A stretch of 64,000 bases of DNA. Origin: Methanoculleus chikugoensis (GTDB taxonomy: Archaea; Halobacteriota; Methanomicrobia; Methanomicrobiales; Methanoculleaceae). Below are positions 9,831 through 17,906 of the stretch, piece by piece; position 1 is the stretch's first letter, and every line of letters begins with the position of its first letter. The notes below the pieces were generated by a model. That model had not been told where the DNA came from. It saw nothing but the letters and a program-made list of their open reading frames with translations, and made no database searches. A program made the translations under genes and the position numbers. The stretch spans positions 744,001 through 808,000 of the forward strand of contig NZ_AP019781.1 of assembly GCF_019669965.1 (NCBI RefSeq). Direction: 5' to 3'.

Positions 9831-9860
9831 TGGTATCCATTGGTATCAATAGGTATCTCG
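9831..9860. promoter_or_regulatory. Three GGTATC iterons at 10-bp spacing in a divergent promoter
   Basis: GGTATC occurs at 9832, 9842 and 9852, each within a decamer (TGGTATCCAT, TGGTATCAAT, AGGTATCTCG). Spacing is exactly one helical turn. The array sits between the promoters of the zinc-ribbon gene (minus) and the ribbon-helix-helix gene (plus). Dimeric ribbon-helix-helix repressors often bind short half-sites repeated at such spacing, so this is a candidate autoregulatory operator. Confidence 0.6.
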
Positions 9861-9917
9861 TTGAAAAAATAAAAACAATACAATATAATTGTCCTGCCGG
9901 AATACCTGAATAGGAAG

Positions 9918-10199
9918 ATGGAGTCTCCCGATAACGTCTCAAGCAAGCAGGTGGGTGTGCGGCTCCCGGGTCATCTCTACCGGTGGCTGAAGGAGAAGGT
10001 CGACAGCGGCGAGTACTCGAATATGGCCCAGTCCGTCATCGGAGAACTGACGAAAGCGAGGACGCTCGAAGAGGTGCGGCGCCGCGAGACTTCGCTTTAT
10101 GGTGCGGGCGAGAACGAGCCCCTCGTCCGGATGGTGAACGAGCGCATCGAGGGGTTCCGCCGCGAGCTCCTGGATGAAGTGAAACGGCGGCAAGCCTGA
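9918..10199 (+). CDS. Ribbon-helix-helix (CopG-like) DNA-binding protein
   Basis: The 93-residue protein starts at an ATG 6 nt downstream of the expected transcription start of a TATA-like element (CAATATAATT, 9881-9890). The N-terminal beta strand KQVGVRLPGHLYRWL followed by two helices (EYSNMAQSVIGELTKAR) fits the ribbon-helix-helix fold. The C-terminal half is a charged helix probably used for oligomerisation. It is divergent from the zinc-ribbon gene across three GGTATC iterons, which suggests autoregulation. No toxin-like partner lies downstream; the next gene is modA after 232 nt. A solo regulator is more likely than an antitoxin. Confidence 0.7.
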   Translation: MESPDNVSSKQVGVRLPGHLYRWLKEKVDSGEYSNMAQSVIGELTKARTLEEVRRRETSLYGAGENEPLVRMVNERIEGFRRELLDEVKRRQA

Positions 10200-10381
10200 C
10201 CCGAACGTATCGTTCAACCTGCGTGCGACCGTCATCGGCCGGGGTGATTGCCTGTTCTCGCCCGGGCCGGTCGTCATGAAGAATCTCCTCAAACCCCCTA
10301 TCCGGCAACCGGCAGCGCAACACATTTTTATGCTCGCCGAACCTGTAAATCAGATATCGTTTATACGGGCCCCGAATAAGC

Positions 10382-10423
10382 TAAATTAAATATACCGTGC
10401 CGCAATCCTTTATGAACAAGGTG
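10382..10423 (+). promoter_or_regulatory. modA promoter and ribosome-binding site
   Basis: An archaeal TATA element AAATTAAATATA (10382-10393) lies about 40 nt before the modA ATG. AAGGTG at 10418-10423 is a reasonable Shine-Dalgarno 8 nt upstream of the start. No convincing ModE-type dyad was found. Confidence 0.55.
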
Positions 10424-10431
10424 TCATTATT

Positions 10432-11253
10432 ATGAAAGTATCAACCCCGGCAACCCTCGTTGCCGTAACGCTCATGATCATCGCCGGTCTCCTGGTTGCA
10501 GGATGCACGACCACGGAAGAGACCCCGGGAGAGACAACCCTGACGGTCTTTACGGCCGCATCGCTCACGGGGGCCTTCACGGATATCGGCAAAGCTTACG
10601 AGGCACAGAACGAGAACGTCAAGGTCGACTTCGTCTTTGACGGCTCGCAGACCCTCCGCACCCAGATCGAACAGGGAGCGAATGCGGATATCTTCGTCTC
10701 CGCGAGCACAAAGCACATGAAGGCGCTCCAGGACGGCGGGTTCATGGACAACAGCACCGTGGTTCCGTTCCTCGGGAACAGCCTGGCCCTGATCGTCCCG
10801 GTCGATAATCCGGCAGGGATCACCGGTCTCGCCGACCTGAACAAACCCGGTGTGAAGATCGTCATCGGCACCAAGGATGTTCCCTTCGGCGACTATACCC
10901 GGCAGATGTTCGAGAAGATGGCCGCCGATCCTGCCTATGGTCCGGCCTACAAGGACGCCGTGATGAAGAACGTCGTCTCCGAGGAGACGGCGGTGAGCTC
11001 CGTGGTGCCCAAGCTGGCGCTCGGCGAGGCCGATGCGGCGATCGTCTACAAGTCGGACGTCTCAAAGGACGACCTGACGAAAGTGACCCGGCTCGACATC
11101 CCGGCCGAATACAACGTCGTGGCCACCTATCCGCTCGGCATCCTTGCGGAGTCGCCGGGCAAGACTGAAGCAGAGTCGTTCATAGCATTCGTCCGGGGCC
11201 CGGACGGCAGCGCCATCCTGACGGAATATGGTTTTGACCCGATCCCTGCCTGA
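10432..11253 (+). CDS. modA: Molybdate ABC transporter substrate-binding lipoprotein ModA
   Basis: ModA captures molybdate (or tungstate) outside the membrane and delivers it to ModBC. The N-terminal hydrophobic segment ends in the lipobox LVAGC, so the mature protein is probably lipid-anchored at Cys. Binding-site signatures are visible: TVFTAASLTGAFTDIG, FDGSQTLRTQIEQGA and ADIFVSAS; then VPVDNPAGI, and EADAAIVYKSD near the C-terminus. The 273-residue length and motif set fit ModA rather than the archaeal WtpA type. Its end overlaps modB by 26 nt, implying translational coupling. Confidence 0.92.
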   Translation: MKVSTPATLVAVTLMIIAGLLVAGCTTTEETPGETTLTVFTAASLTGAFTDIGKAYEAQNENVKVDFVFDGSQTLRTQIEQGANADIFVSASTKHMKALQDGGFMDNSTVVPFLGNSLALIVPVDNPAGITGLADLNKPGVKIVIGTKDVPFGDYTRQMFEKMAADPAYGPAYKDAVMKNVVSEETAVSSVVPKLALGEADAAIVYKSDVSKDDLTKVTRLDIPAEYNVVATYPLGILAESPGKTEAESFIAFVRGPDGSAILTEYGFDPIPA

Positions 11254-12070
11254 ACGCGGGATATTTCCGCACGGCAGCCTGACGGTATTGAGGAGGGCGG
11301 TTCTTTCCCTCTTCACCACCGTCCTTCTTGCACTCTTCCTCCTCTTCATCACGCTGCCGGTAGTCTCGCTCTTCCTGCGCATATCGCCGGAAGGGTTCTT
11401 CCATTCGCTCACCCAACCGGTGGTGCTCGATGCCCTCTCGCTCTCCTTCGTCACCGCGACGGTGAGCACGGCGATCGTCGTCCTCTTCGGGACGCCGCTT
11501 GCCCTGGTGAACGCCCGGCGCGACTACACGGGGAAGGAGCTCGTCGACACCCTCACCGACCTCCCCATCGTCCTCCCGCCGGCGGTGGCGGGGCTCGCGC
11601 TGCTGATGGCCTTCGGCCGCCGGGGCGTGATCGGGCAGTACCTCGATATCTTCGGCATCCATATCGGCTTCACCACGATCGCGGTGATCCTCGCACAGGT
11701 CTTCGTCGCCTCGCCGTTCTACATCCGGCAGGCGCGGGCGAGTTTCGAGGCGGTCGACCGCCTCTACGAGGATGCGGCGCGGACGCTCGGGGCCTCCCCC
11801 ATGACCGTCGCTCTCCGGATCACCATCCCGCTTGCGTGGGGCGGACTCGTCTCCGGGGCGATCCTCTCGTTCGCCCGGGCACTCGGGGAGTTCGGTGCGA
11901 CGATCATGTTTGCCGGAAACTTCCAGGGCAGGACCCAGACGATGCCGCTTGCAATTTACACGACCATGCAGGGAGACATGAACGCCGCGATCAGCCTCTC
12001 CATCATCCTTGTCGTGATATCGTTTGCGGTGATCTCTGCCGTGAAGATCGTCACCCGGAGGAAGTATTGA
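11228..12070 (+). CDS. modB: Molybdate ABC transporter permease ModB
   Basis: ModB is the membrane channel of the molybdate importer. This 280-residue protein has five to six hydrophobic segments and the cytoplasmic EAA loop (YEDAARTLGASPMTVALRIT) that docks on the ATPase. The motif RALGEFGATIMFAGN near the C-terminus is characteristic of ModB/CysT-type permeases. Its ATG lies inside the 3' end of modA, and its TGA overlaps the modC ATG (ATGA-type junction), so the three genes form a tightly coupled operon. Confidence 0.93.
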   Translation: MVLTRSLPERGIFPHGSLTVLRRAVLSLFTTVLLALFLLFITLPVVSLFLRISPEGFFHSLTQPVVLDALSLSFVTATVSTAIVVLFGTPLALVNARRDYTGKELVDTLTDLPIVLPPAVAGLALLMAFGRRGVIGQYLDIFGIHIGFTTIAVILAQVFVASPFYIRQARASFEAVDRLYEDAARTLGASPMTVALRITIPLAWGGLVSGAILSFARALGEFGATIMFAGNFQGRTQTMPLAIYTTMQGDMNAAISLSIILVVISFAVISAVKIVTRRKY

Positions 12071-12861
12071 TGCTCTCCGTCCATGCCGTCCGGCAACTGC
12101 GTGACTTCGTCCTCGACGTCACGCTCTCGGTCCGGTCCGGCGAGACCCTCGTCCTCATCGGTGAGAACGGCTCGGGCAAGTCCACGGTGCTGAACCTGAT
12201 CTCCGGCATCCTCACCCCGGACCACGGCGAGATCGTGCTCGGGGATCGGACGCTGTTTTCGGACGAGAAAAAGATCGGTATTCCTCCCGAGAGCCGGAAG
12301 ATCGGTCACCTCTTCCAGTCCTACGCGCTCTTCCCGCACATGACCGTCGCCGAGAACATAGCGTTCGGCCTCCGGTGCCGGAAGGTTCCGCGGCCGGAGG
12401 TTGCCTTCGCCGTGACGAACCATCTCCGCGCGATGAACCTCGCCGATCTCTCGGATGTCAACGCCGGCCGGCTCTCGGGCGGGCAGCGGCAGCGGGTGGC
12501 CCTTGCCCGGGCGCTGGTGCTCAACCCGGACCTCCTCCTCCTCGACGAACCGCTCGCCGCCGTCGATATGCGGGCGCAGGCTGCGATGCGGAGCGAGCTT
12601 CGCGACCGGATCCGGAGCGCCGGCATCCCCTGCATCGTCGTCACCCACAACCTCCGCGACGCCCTTGAACTCGGCGACCGTCTCTGCCTCATCGAGGAGG
12701 GGAAGGTGGTGGCCGAGGGTGCGCCGGAGAAGGTGCTCGGCATGCGGGAGAACGGGTTCATCGCGAGTTTCGCCGGGTCGGAGCCCCGCAACGGATTTAT
12801 GCCCCGGGCGTCCATCACTGCTCATAGCCGGAGGCCGCCGGACTCCCGGCCCCTCGGATGA
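12070..12861 (+). CDS. modC: Molybdate ABC transporter ATP-binding protein ModC
   Basis: ModC powers molybdate uptake. The 263-residue ATPase has Walker A GENGSGKST, the Q-loop in HLFQSYALFPHMT, the signature LSGGQRQR, Walker B LLLLDEP with the D-loop AAVD, and the switch His in VVTHNL. The start is the ATG that overlaps the modB stop; longer in-frame extension upstream lies within modB and is not needed. The C-terminal regulatory TOBE domain found in many ModC proteins is essentially missing (about 30 low-complexity residues after the core). A separate molbindin gene near 21.3 kb may supply that function. Confidence 0.94.
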   Translation: MLSVHAVRQLRDFVLDVTLSVRSGETLVLIGENGSGKSTVLNLISGILTPDHGEIVLGDRTLFSDEKKIGIPPESRKIGHLFQSYALFPHMTVAENIAFGLRCRKVPRPEVAFAVTNHLRAMNLADLSDVNAGRLSGGQRQRVALARALVLNPDLLLLDEPLAAVDMRAQAAMRSELRDRIRSAGIPCIVVTHNLRDALELGDRLCLIEEGKVVAEGAPEKVLGMRENGFIASFAGSEPRNGFMPRASITAHSRRPPDSRPLG

Positions 12862-13307
12862 TGACCATGGTGAAGCACGGATACGTTCTCCTCCTCGCAC
12901 TGCTCGCGGCGATCTCTCTCGTGCCGGGTTCTGCCGCGGGCGGGGAGATCCCCATCAATTACTCGTTCAACGAGTCGCACGCGGAGATCTACGAGCGGAT
13001 GCTGGAGCAGAACGCCTCCGTCGGCGAGTACTACGAGCAAGTCTGCCCCGAGTTCCTGGAGAGCATGCCCCCGGAGGTGAGGGCGCATCTCTACAACACG
13101 ACGATGGCGCGGCACGGGGATCTCGCTTCCGGCAGGGAATTTGTGCCTCCCGGGAAACAGGTCGCCATCGCCATCGCCTCGCCCGTGATCCCGGTCTGCG
13201 GAGTGCCTGTTGCCCTGGTCACCATCGTCCTCGCAGCCCTCGGCATCCTCATCCTGCTCGCGGGAGTCTTGCTCGTCCGGGAGCGTATCCGCAGCGGGAA
13301 GGGGTGA
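12858..13307 (+). CDS. Small membrane-anchored extracytoplasmic protein of the mod operon
   Basis: The protein has about 149 residues and no recognised family. A signal peptide (YVLLLALLAAISLVPGSAAG) is followed by an acidic ectodomain of about 80 residues with two Cys and three N-glycosylation-type sequons, then one transmembrane helix (VALVTIVLAALGILILLAGV) and a short basic tail. Three closely spaced ATGs (12858, 12861, 12867) could be used; the first overlaps the modC stop as ATGA, so it is translated as the fourth gene of the molybdate operon. A role as an accessory of molybdate transport is only inferred from position. It converges on ogg with a 3-nt gap. Confidence 0.7.
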   Translation: MMTMVKHGYVLLLALLAAISLVPGSAAGGEIPINYSFNESHAEIYERMLEQNASVGEYYEQVCPEFLESMPPEVRAHLYNTTMARHGDLASGREFVPPGKQVAIAIASPVIPVCGVPVALVTIVLAALGILILLAGVLLVRERIRSGKG

Positions 13308-13310
13308 ACT

Positions 13311-14165
13311 TCAGGCCGCCCGGCGCGCCGGGCCACGCGCGCAGTAGAGGTATTCCTGCGCATACCCCGCGTATTCCCCGAAGTAGTCCCGGCTAAATCG
13401 CCGGATCCGCTCGTACTCCGCCGGGGTGCAGTTTTTGCCGAGATCGGGGAGATACATCTCTCCCACGATCCGGCGTATCCAGACGTCGACCGGGAACGCT
13501 TCAAAAAACCCGAACGCAAAGAGCAGCACGCAGTCCGCCGCCTTCGGCCCCACGCCCCGGAGTTGCATCAGCGCCTGCCGCGCCTCCTCGAACGGAAGGG
13601 CGGCGACCCGCTCCGCCCAGTCCGGGTGCTCTGCCGCATATCCGGCAGCCTCCCGGACGTAGTTCGTCCGGTAGCCGAGTTTACAGTCCCATAAGTCCCC
13701 GTGCGGAACCCCCGCGAGCGCCTCCGGTCCGGGGAACGCGTATGCCCTGCCGGAGGGCCCGTCTACCGGCCTCCCGTAGCGCTCCGCCATCAGCGCGACC
13801 CGCCGCTTCACCGCCGGGATGTTCGTGTTCGTGGCGCAGAGATACGAGATCAGGCACTCCCACGGTGGCTGCCTGACAAGCCGAAGGCCGCGGCACTCCC
13901 GGATGGCGGCGCCGATCGCCGCGTCGCGGTCGATCGACGAGAGGATGGCAGGAAGATCCTGGTCGAGCCGGAAGTAGTCGCGGACGAACCCATCGTCCGC
14001 CCCCTCAAACATGAGACGGGATCCGTCCTGCCGTATCCGGACGGCCCGGCCGTCGACGACGCCCCGCCACCACCCGTTTGTCTTCTCCCAGCGGAATGCC
14101 TGCCCGCAGGAGAGCGTCAGGTCGAGGTCGAACGGCTGGTCGGGCCGGAGTTCGATCGTCTTCAT
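13311..14165 (-). CDS. ogg: 8-oxoguanine DNA glycosylase/AP lyase (Ogg-like)
   Basis: This repair enzyme removes oxidised guanine and nicks the abasic site. The 284-residue protein has the OGG1-type N-terminal domain (FDLDLTLSCGQAFRWEK, the start of the family) and a helix-hairpin-helix-GPD domain: LRGVGPKAADCVLLFAFG supplies the hairpin with the catalytic Lys (in GPKAAD), and FPVDVWIRR holds the conserved catalytic Asp. The tail (EYAGYAQEYLYCAR) matches the family end. It is transcribed in the same direction as nifB, 30 nt downstream of it, and could be co-transcribed, though no functional link is apparent. Confidence 0.9.
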   Translation of the reverse strand: MKTIELRPDQPFDLDLTLSCGQAFRWEKTNGWWRGVVDGRAVRIRQDGSRLMFEGADDGFVRDYFRLDQDLPAILSSIDRDAAIGAAIRECRGLRLVRQPPWECLISYLCATNTNIPAVKRRVALMAERYGRPVDGPSGRAYAFPGPEALAGVPHGDLWDCKLGYRTNYVREAAGYAAEHPDWAERVAALPFEEARQALMQLRGVGPKAADCVLLFAFGFFEAFPVDVWIRRIVGEMYLPDLGKNCTPAEYERIRRFSRDYFGEYAGYAQEYLYCARGPARRAA

Positions 14166-14195
14166 GGCCGGTAGCCGCGGCGGGTAAAAAAGGGG

Positions 14196-15107
14196 TTATT
14201 CTTTCTTCTCATCCTTCATCTGCTGGTAGACGCAGGACTGGACGTCCTGGCCCAGTTTCCCGATCGCGTCCGCCCGGCAGCGTGCGCAGTGGCGCATCTG
14301 CTTGATGTAGGGTTCGCACCGGTCCTGCATCTCCCGCTTCTCCTTCGGCGTCGGGGGGGTGATCGCGGCGAACTTGTACTGCGGGATGAGCGGGATGACG
14401 TTGAAGGTGAACGCTCCCATCTCCCCGACCTTCTTTGCGATCTCGGGAATGTGCTCGTCGTTGATCCCGGGGATGTAGACGGTGTTGATCTTGACGAACA
14501 TCTTCTTTGCCACCGCCATCTCGATCCCCTTCATCTGCTGGGCGAGGAGGAGTTCGGCCGCCTCGCGCCCGTGGTACTTCTTCCCGTCGTACTCGACCCA
14601 GGAGTAGATCTTCTCACCGATCGCGGGGTCAACAGCGTTGAGCGTGACCGTGACGTTCCCGACATCGTACTTCGCGAGTTCCTCGATCGACTCGGGGAGC
14701 GCAAGACCGTTCGTGCTGATGCACATGATCAGGTGCGGGAACTCCTCGTGGATCAGCTTGAGCGCCTCGAACGTCTCCGGGTTTGCGAGCGGCTCGCCCG
14801 GACCTGCGATCCCGACCACCTTCACGTACGGGTACTCCCTGACGACGTTCCGAACAAGGTCGAGCGCCTCCTCCGGGGAGAGCACCCTGCTCGTCACGCC
14901 CGGCCGGCTCTCGTTCACGCAGTCGAAGTCCCGTATGCAGTAGTTGCACTGGATGTTGCACTTCGGAGCGACGGGGACGTGGCACCTCCCGAAGGCGTGG
15001 CAGGCTTTATCTGAGTAGCAGGGGTGCTCGCTGATCTTGCGCAACTGCTCCGGATCGTAGGGAACCTCCCTTCCCTGGACCGTTGCGGTTCGATACTCGT
15101 CGGCCAT
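14196..15107 (-). CDS. nifB: NifB-type radical SAM protein (FeMo-cofactor precursor synthesis)
   Basis: NifB fuses [4Fe-4S] units with a SAM-derived carbide into NifB-co, the precursor of nitrogenase cofactors. This 303-residue protein has the family-diagnostic block HPCYSDKACHAFGRCHVPVA, the radical SAM cluster CNIQCNYC, CVNESRPGVTS, SAM-binding GIAGPGEPLANPET, and a C-terminal CARCRADAIG with further cluster ligands. It is the short archaeal form without a fused NifX domain. No nifHDK or other nif gene is nearby, so it is unlinked from any nitrogenase operon. The modABC genes two to three kilobases away would supply molybdenum. Confidence 0.92.
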   Translation of the reverse strand: MADEYRTATVQGREVPYDPEQLRKISEHPCYSDKACHAFGRCHVPVAPKCNIQCNYCIRDFDCVNESRPGVTSRVLSPEEALDLVRNVVREYPYVKVVGIAGPGEPLANPETFEALKLIHEEFPHLIMCISTNGLALPESIEELAKYDVGNVTVTLNAVDPAIGEKIYSWVEYDGKKYHGREAAELLLAQQMKGIEMAVAKKMFVKINTVYIPGINDEHIPEIAKKVGEMGAFTFNVIPLIPQYKFAAITPPTPKEKREMQDRCEPYIKQMRHCARCRADAIGKLGQDVQSCVYQQMKDEKKE

Positions 15108-15188
15108 ATAACTAATCTATGCGCCGGAGGATGTTATATACTGATGGTTGCCGGCCGGTCCGGGTGGACCGGTAAAAAGGTGGTAGGG

Positions 15189-17222
15189 TCAGGCCGTCTC
15201 CTGGCTGAGGTCGAACGGGAGGCGTTCCTCGCCGGTCTCGCGCGCATCCCTCTCCGGCTCCATCCCGAACCGTTCCTCGGCGGCTTTGAGGATCCGGCCG
15301 AGCATCTCGGAGTAGTTCAGGCCTGCGTACTTCGCCATCCTGGCGAGGTGGCCGTCCCAGCACCAGCCGGGATTCGGGTTGACCTCGAGGAGTTTCGGGT
15401 TGCCGTGCTCGTCGAGCCGCCAGTCGAACCGGCAGTAGTCGCGGCACTCCAGGCGTTCGAAGAGGGCGAGGCAGCACCGCACGATCATCTTCTCGGTCCC
15501 CTCGGGGAGATCCGCCGGCTTTGACGTGACCTTCCAGTACGGCGAGTCCGGGAGCCACTTTGCCTCGTAGCCGCAGATACGGGGGAGGTCCGGGGGCAGG
15601 GCGGAGTAGTCCTCCTCGATGACGGGCAGCACCATGCTGTAGCCCGACGGATTTCCGATGATGCCGACGCTGATGTCCTTTCCCGTGAGGAACTCCTCGA
15701 CGAGGAGCGAGCAGTCGTACCCGAGGGTCGTCCGGAGCGAGGTGATGATGTCGGCGAGCTCCTCGATGGTGTGGGCGATGCTCTTCTGCGTGATGCCGTA
15801 GGAGGAGTCGCCGGCGTTCGGCTTGACGATCGCCGGGAACTTCATCCCGACATCGTAGGTGCGGTCGCCGGGGGTGATGAAGCAGGCGTCCGGCACCGGG
15901 ATCCCCATCTCTTTTGCGATCCCGCGCACGAGCGATTTGTCGTAGCAGAACGCGAGCGACTGCGGGCCGGCTCCCGTGTACGGGATGCCGTACATCTCAA
16001 GAAGCGCCGGCACGTGGAGTTCTTTCCTCGGGTCGTTGTTGAACCCCTCGTCGCAGAGGTTGAAGACGTAGTCCACCTTCCCCTTCAGCCGCGGGAGATC
16101 CTGGATCAGCGTCTCGTGTTTGGAGTGGTAGGTGAACTGGTAGCCGGAGAGTTCCCGCAACGCCGCCTTCATCTGGTCGATGGTGTAGAAGTCGTCGTCG
16201 TCGAAGGCGCAGGAGGGTTTCAGGGCATCGGGCCTGGCCGGGTCGCCGAGGAGCACCGCGACGTGTTTTGCCTTCTCCCGGCCTTTCGTCTTCGTCGCCG
16301 ACCACTCCTTCCTGACGTGCGCGGTGACGATGTGGCGGCGCTCCATCATCCCGAGGTCCTGGTTGCGCTGCGACTCGGTCGCGATCTCCTGGAAGGCAAT
16401 CCCGGAGAATCCCGCCCGTTCCAGAAGCCGCCGGAGCGCCTCGGGGGTGTAGAGATGCTCGGCGTAAAACTGGTCGGCCACGACGCCCTTCTCGACGTCG
16501 GTGATCACCTCGCGGGATATCAGGCGCTGTTCGTCGAACGAGAGCGACCTCTCGCGGCAGACGAACATGGCGTCGTCGATCCACTCCCACGACCTCGGCT
16601 GGAAGTGCTCGCGTAAGTACTCGCCGTCGGCGACGTCCAGAAGCACCCGTCCCCAGGGTTTGAGGATGCGCCGGATCTCGGTGAGGATCCGCAGGTCTTC
16701 CTCGACAGAATCGAAGTAGCCGAAACTGTTCCCGAGGATGAGGACGACGTCGTAGGTGTCGGTGCGGTACGGGAGCCGCCGGGCGTCCCCCTCCCGGAAC
16801 CGGATGGGGAGCCCCTCTTTCTTCGCGGTCGACCGGGCCCGCTGGATCAGGTAGTGCGACTGGTCGAGGCCTTCGGCGTTGTAGCCTCTGCGCGCGAGTT
16901 CGAGGGTGTGCCTGCCCTGGCCGCAGCAGAGGTCGAGAACCCTCTCGTGGGGCTGGAGATGCAGAACCCGGGCGATCCGGTCGATCTCCCGCTCGGTGAT
17001 CCCGGGGTCGTCGACGACATCGCCGTCGGTCTTCAGGTAGAGGCGATTGAAGATACCCCTCCACCAGTCGGATTTTACGTGTTCCTCAAGGTTCGGGACC
17101 GGACCGATCGTCCTTTTGTCCCGGTGTTTTGCCTTGCGTTTGCTATCGGGAGGCTCGTCGGTGTGGACCTCGTCGATCATGCCGGCCCACTCCCCCCGGC
17201 TCCGTTTCCGGAATAGAACCAT
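15189..17222 (-). CDS. Fusion of SAM methyltransferase and D-Ala-D-Ala ligase-like ATP-grasp
   Basis: The protein has about 677 residues in two modules. The N-terminal half is a class I methyltransferase: motif I RVLDLCCGQGRH (about residues 94-105), acidic motif YNAEGLDQS, and DVVLILGNSFGYFDS. The C-terminal half (from about residue 325) is an ATP-grasp domain of the D-alanine-D-alanine ligase type, with CYDKSLVRGIAKEMGIPVP, FPAIVKPNAGDSSYGI, LLVEEFLTGKDISVGI and the Mg-binding CRFDWR..LLEVNPNPGW. Methanogens lack bacterial peptidoglycan, so a carboxylate-amine ligation on another substrate is likely. The ATG at 17222 is used because upstream in-frame sequence is not protein-like; another ATG at 17180 is possible. 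It lies upstream of nifB in the same direction. Confidence 0.85.
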   Translation of the reverse strand: MVLFRKRSRGEWAGMIDEVHTDEPPDSKRKAKHRDKRTIGPVPNLEEHVKSDWWRGIFNRLYLKTDGDVVDDPGITEREIDRIARVLHLQPHERVLDLCCGQGRHTLELARRGYNAEGLDQSHYLIQRARSTAKKEGLPIRFREGDARRLPYRTDTYDVVLILGNSFGYFDSVEEDLRILTEIRRILKPWGRVLLDVADGEYLREHFQPRSWEWIDDAMFVCRERSLSFDEQRLISREVITDVEKGVVADQFYAEHLYTPEALRRLLERAGFSGIAFQEIATESQRNQDLGMMERRHIVTAHVRKEWSATKTKGREKAKHVAVLLGDPARPDALKPSCAFDDDDFYTIDQMKAALRELSGYQFTYHSKHETLIQDLPRLKGKVDYVFNLCDEGFNNDPRKELHVPALLEMYGIPYTGAGPQSLAFCYDKSLVRGIAKEMGIPVPDACFITPGDRTYDVGMKFPAIVKPNAGDSSYGITQKSIAHTIEELADIITSLRTTLGYDCSLLVEEFLTGKDISVGIIGNPSGYSMVLPVIEEDYSALPPDLPRICGYEAKWLPDSPYWKVTSKPADLPEGTEKMIVRCCLALFERLECRDYCRFDWRLDEHGNPKLLEVNPNPGWCWDGHLARMAKYAGLNYSEMLGRILKAAEERFGMEPERDARETGEERLPFDLSQETA

Positions 17223-17429
17223 TGTTCTGCCGGGTTGCAAAAGAGAACGGTTATCCTGTACATAGTTGGATGATCTTTCGATAGGATGGTATCGATAAAA
17301 GCATTGCGTCACGATCCTCTCTTTAGCGGGAAACAGGCACATTGAAGGTGGGTTTTGGTTCCCGCATATCCCGAACACGCACCGGCCTCCCCGGGCCGGG
17401 CTCCCCGGTCCCGGATCCCCAAGAAACAC

Positions 17430-17439
17430 CTATATATGC
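17430..17439 (+). promoter_or_regulatory. TATA box for the first CxxC microprotein
   Basis: CTATATATGC lies about 38 nt upstream of ATG 17473 and 50 nt upstream of ATG 17485, so transcription would start near 17461 with a short leader. Confidence 0.5.
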
Positions 17440-17472
17440 AGGCAGGTAGTTGTGTATGTGCAGATTATCTGC

Positions 17473-17661
17473 ATGGTTGAGTATATGGAAGAGAGATATC
17501 CCCGCAGGGGCCCCAGATCGTTTCAGGACCGCCCCCGCGAGTTCCACAAGGCGGTCTGTTCCGACTGCGGTAAAGAGTGCGAAGTTCCTTTCAAGCCAAC
17601 GGAGGGTCGGCCCGTCTACTGCCTCGACTGCCTCCCGAAGCACAGGAAACCCCGGTTCTGA
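17473..17661 (+). CDS. CxxC-x17-CxxC zinc microprotein (copy 1)
   Basis: This 62-residue protein has an Arg/Pro-rich N-terminus (EERYPRRGPRS) and then CSDC, exactly 17 residues, and CLDC, ending PKHRKPRF. A further Cys sits within the spacer (GKECEV). This is the small archaeal/bacterial cxxc-x17-cxxc zinc-finger type, expected to bind one zinc and possibly nucleic acid. ATG 17473 is listed; ATG 17485 (MEERYP) is homologous to the start region of the second copy and has GGTTGAG a few bases upstream. The next gene is a close tandem duplicate. Confidence 0.75.
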   Translation: MVEYMEERYPRRGPRSFQDRPREFHKAVCSDCGKECEVPFKPTEGRPVYCLDCLPKHRKPRF

Positions 17662-17689
17662 GTAGCCAGTACGAATTCTGTTTCCAGAA

Positions 17690-17881
17690 GTGAGTGAAGT
17701 TCCGATGGAAGAGAGATACCCCCGCAGGGGCCCCCGTTCGTATGACGACCGCCCCCGTGAGTTCCACAAGGCGGTCTGTTCCGACTGCGGTAAAGAGTGC
17801 GAAGTTCCTTTCAAGCCGACTGAGGGCAGGCCGGTCTACTGCCGCGACTGCCTCCCGAAGCACAGAAAACCCCGATTCTAA
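17690..17881 (+). CDS. CxxC-x17-CxxC zinc microprotein (copy 2)
   Basis: This 63-residue near-identical paralogue of the preceding gene differs mainly in the first residues, at SFQ versus SYD, and at CLDC versus CRDC. Zinc ligands are CSDC and CRDC with a 17-residue spacer. The listed start is GTG 17690; the ATG at 17705 aligns with copy 1 and may be the true start. DNA identity over about 170 nt, at an offset of 220 nt, points to recent tandem duplication. A run of eight T (17886-17893) follows the stop and could end transcription. Confidence 0.75.
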   Translation: MSEVPMEERYPRRGPRSYDDRPREFHKAVCSDCGKECEVPFKPTEGRPVYCRDCLPKHRKPRF

Positions 17882-17893
17882 CCCTTTTTTTTA
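17882..17893 (+). terminator. T-rich transcription terminator
   Basis: ACCCTTTTTTTT directly follows the stop codon of the second CxxC gene. Oligo-T tracts are sufficient for many archaeal terminators. The same tract would be A-rich on the opposite strand, so it serves only the + strand. Confidence 0.5.
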
Positions 17894-17906
17894 GCCGATC
17901 GCGCCG

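Noticed and set aside
10350-10400. ModE operator before modA (ATCGTTTATA)
   Set aside because: Only one half resembles the bacterial ModE site; the required inverted half is absent.
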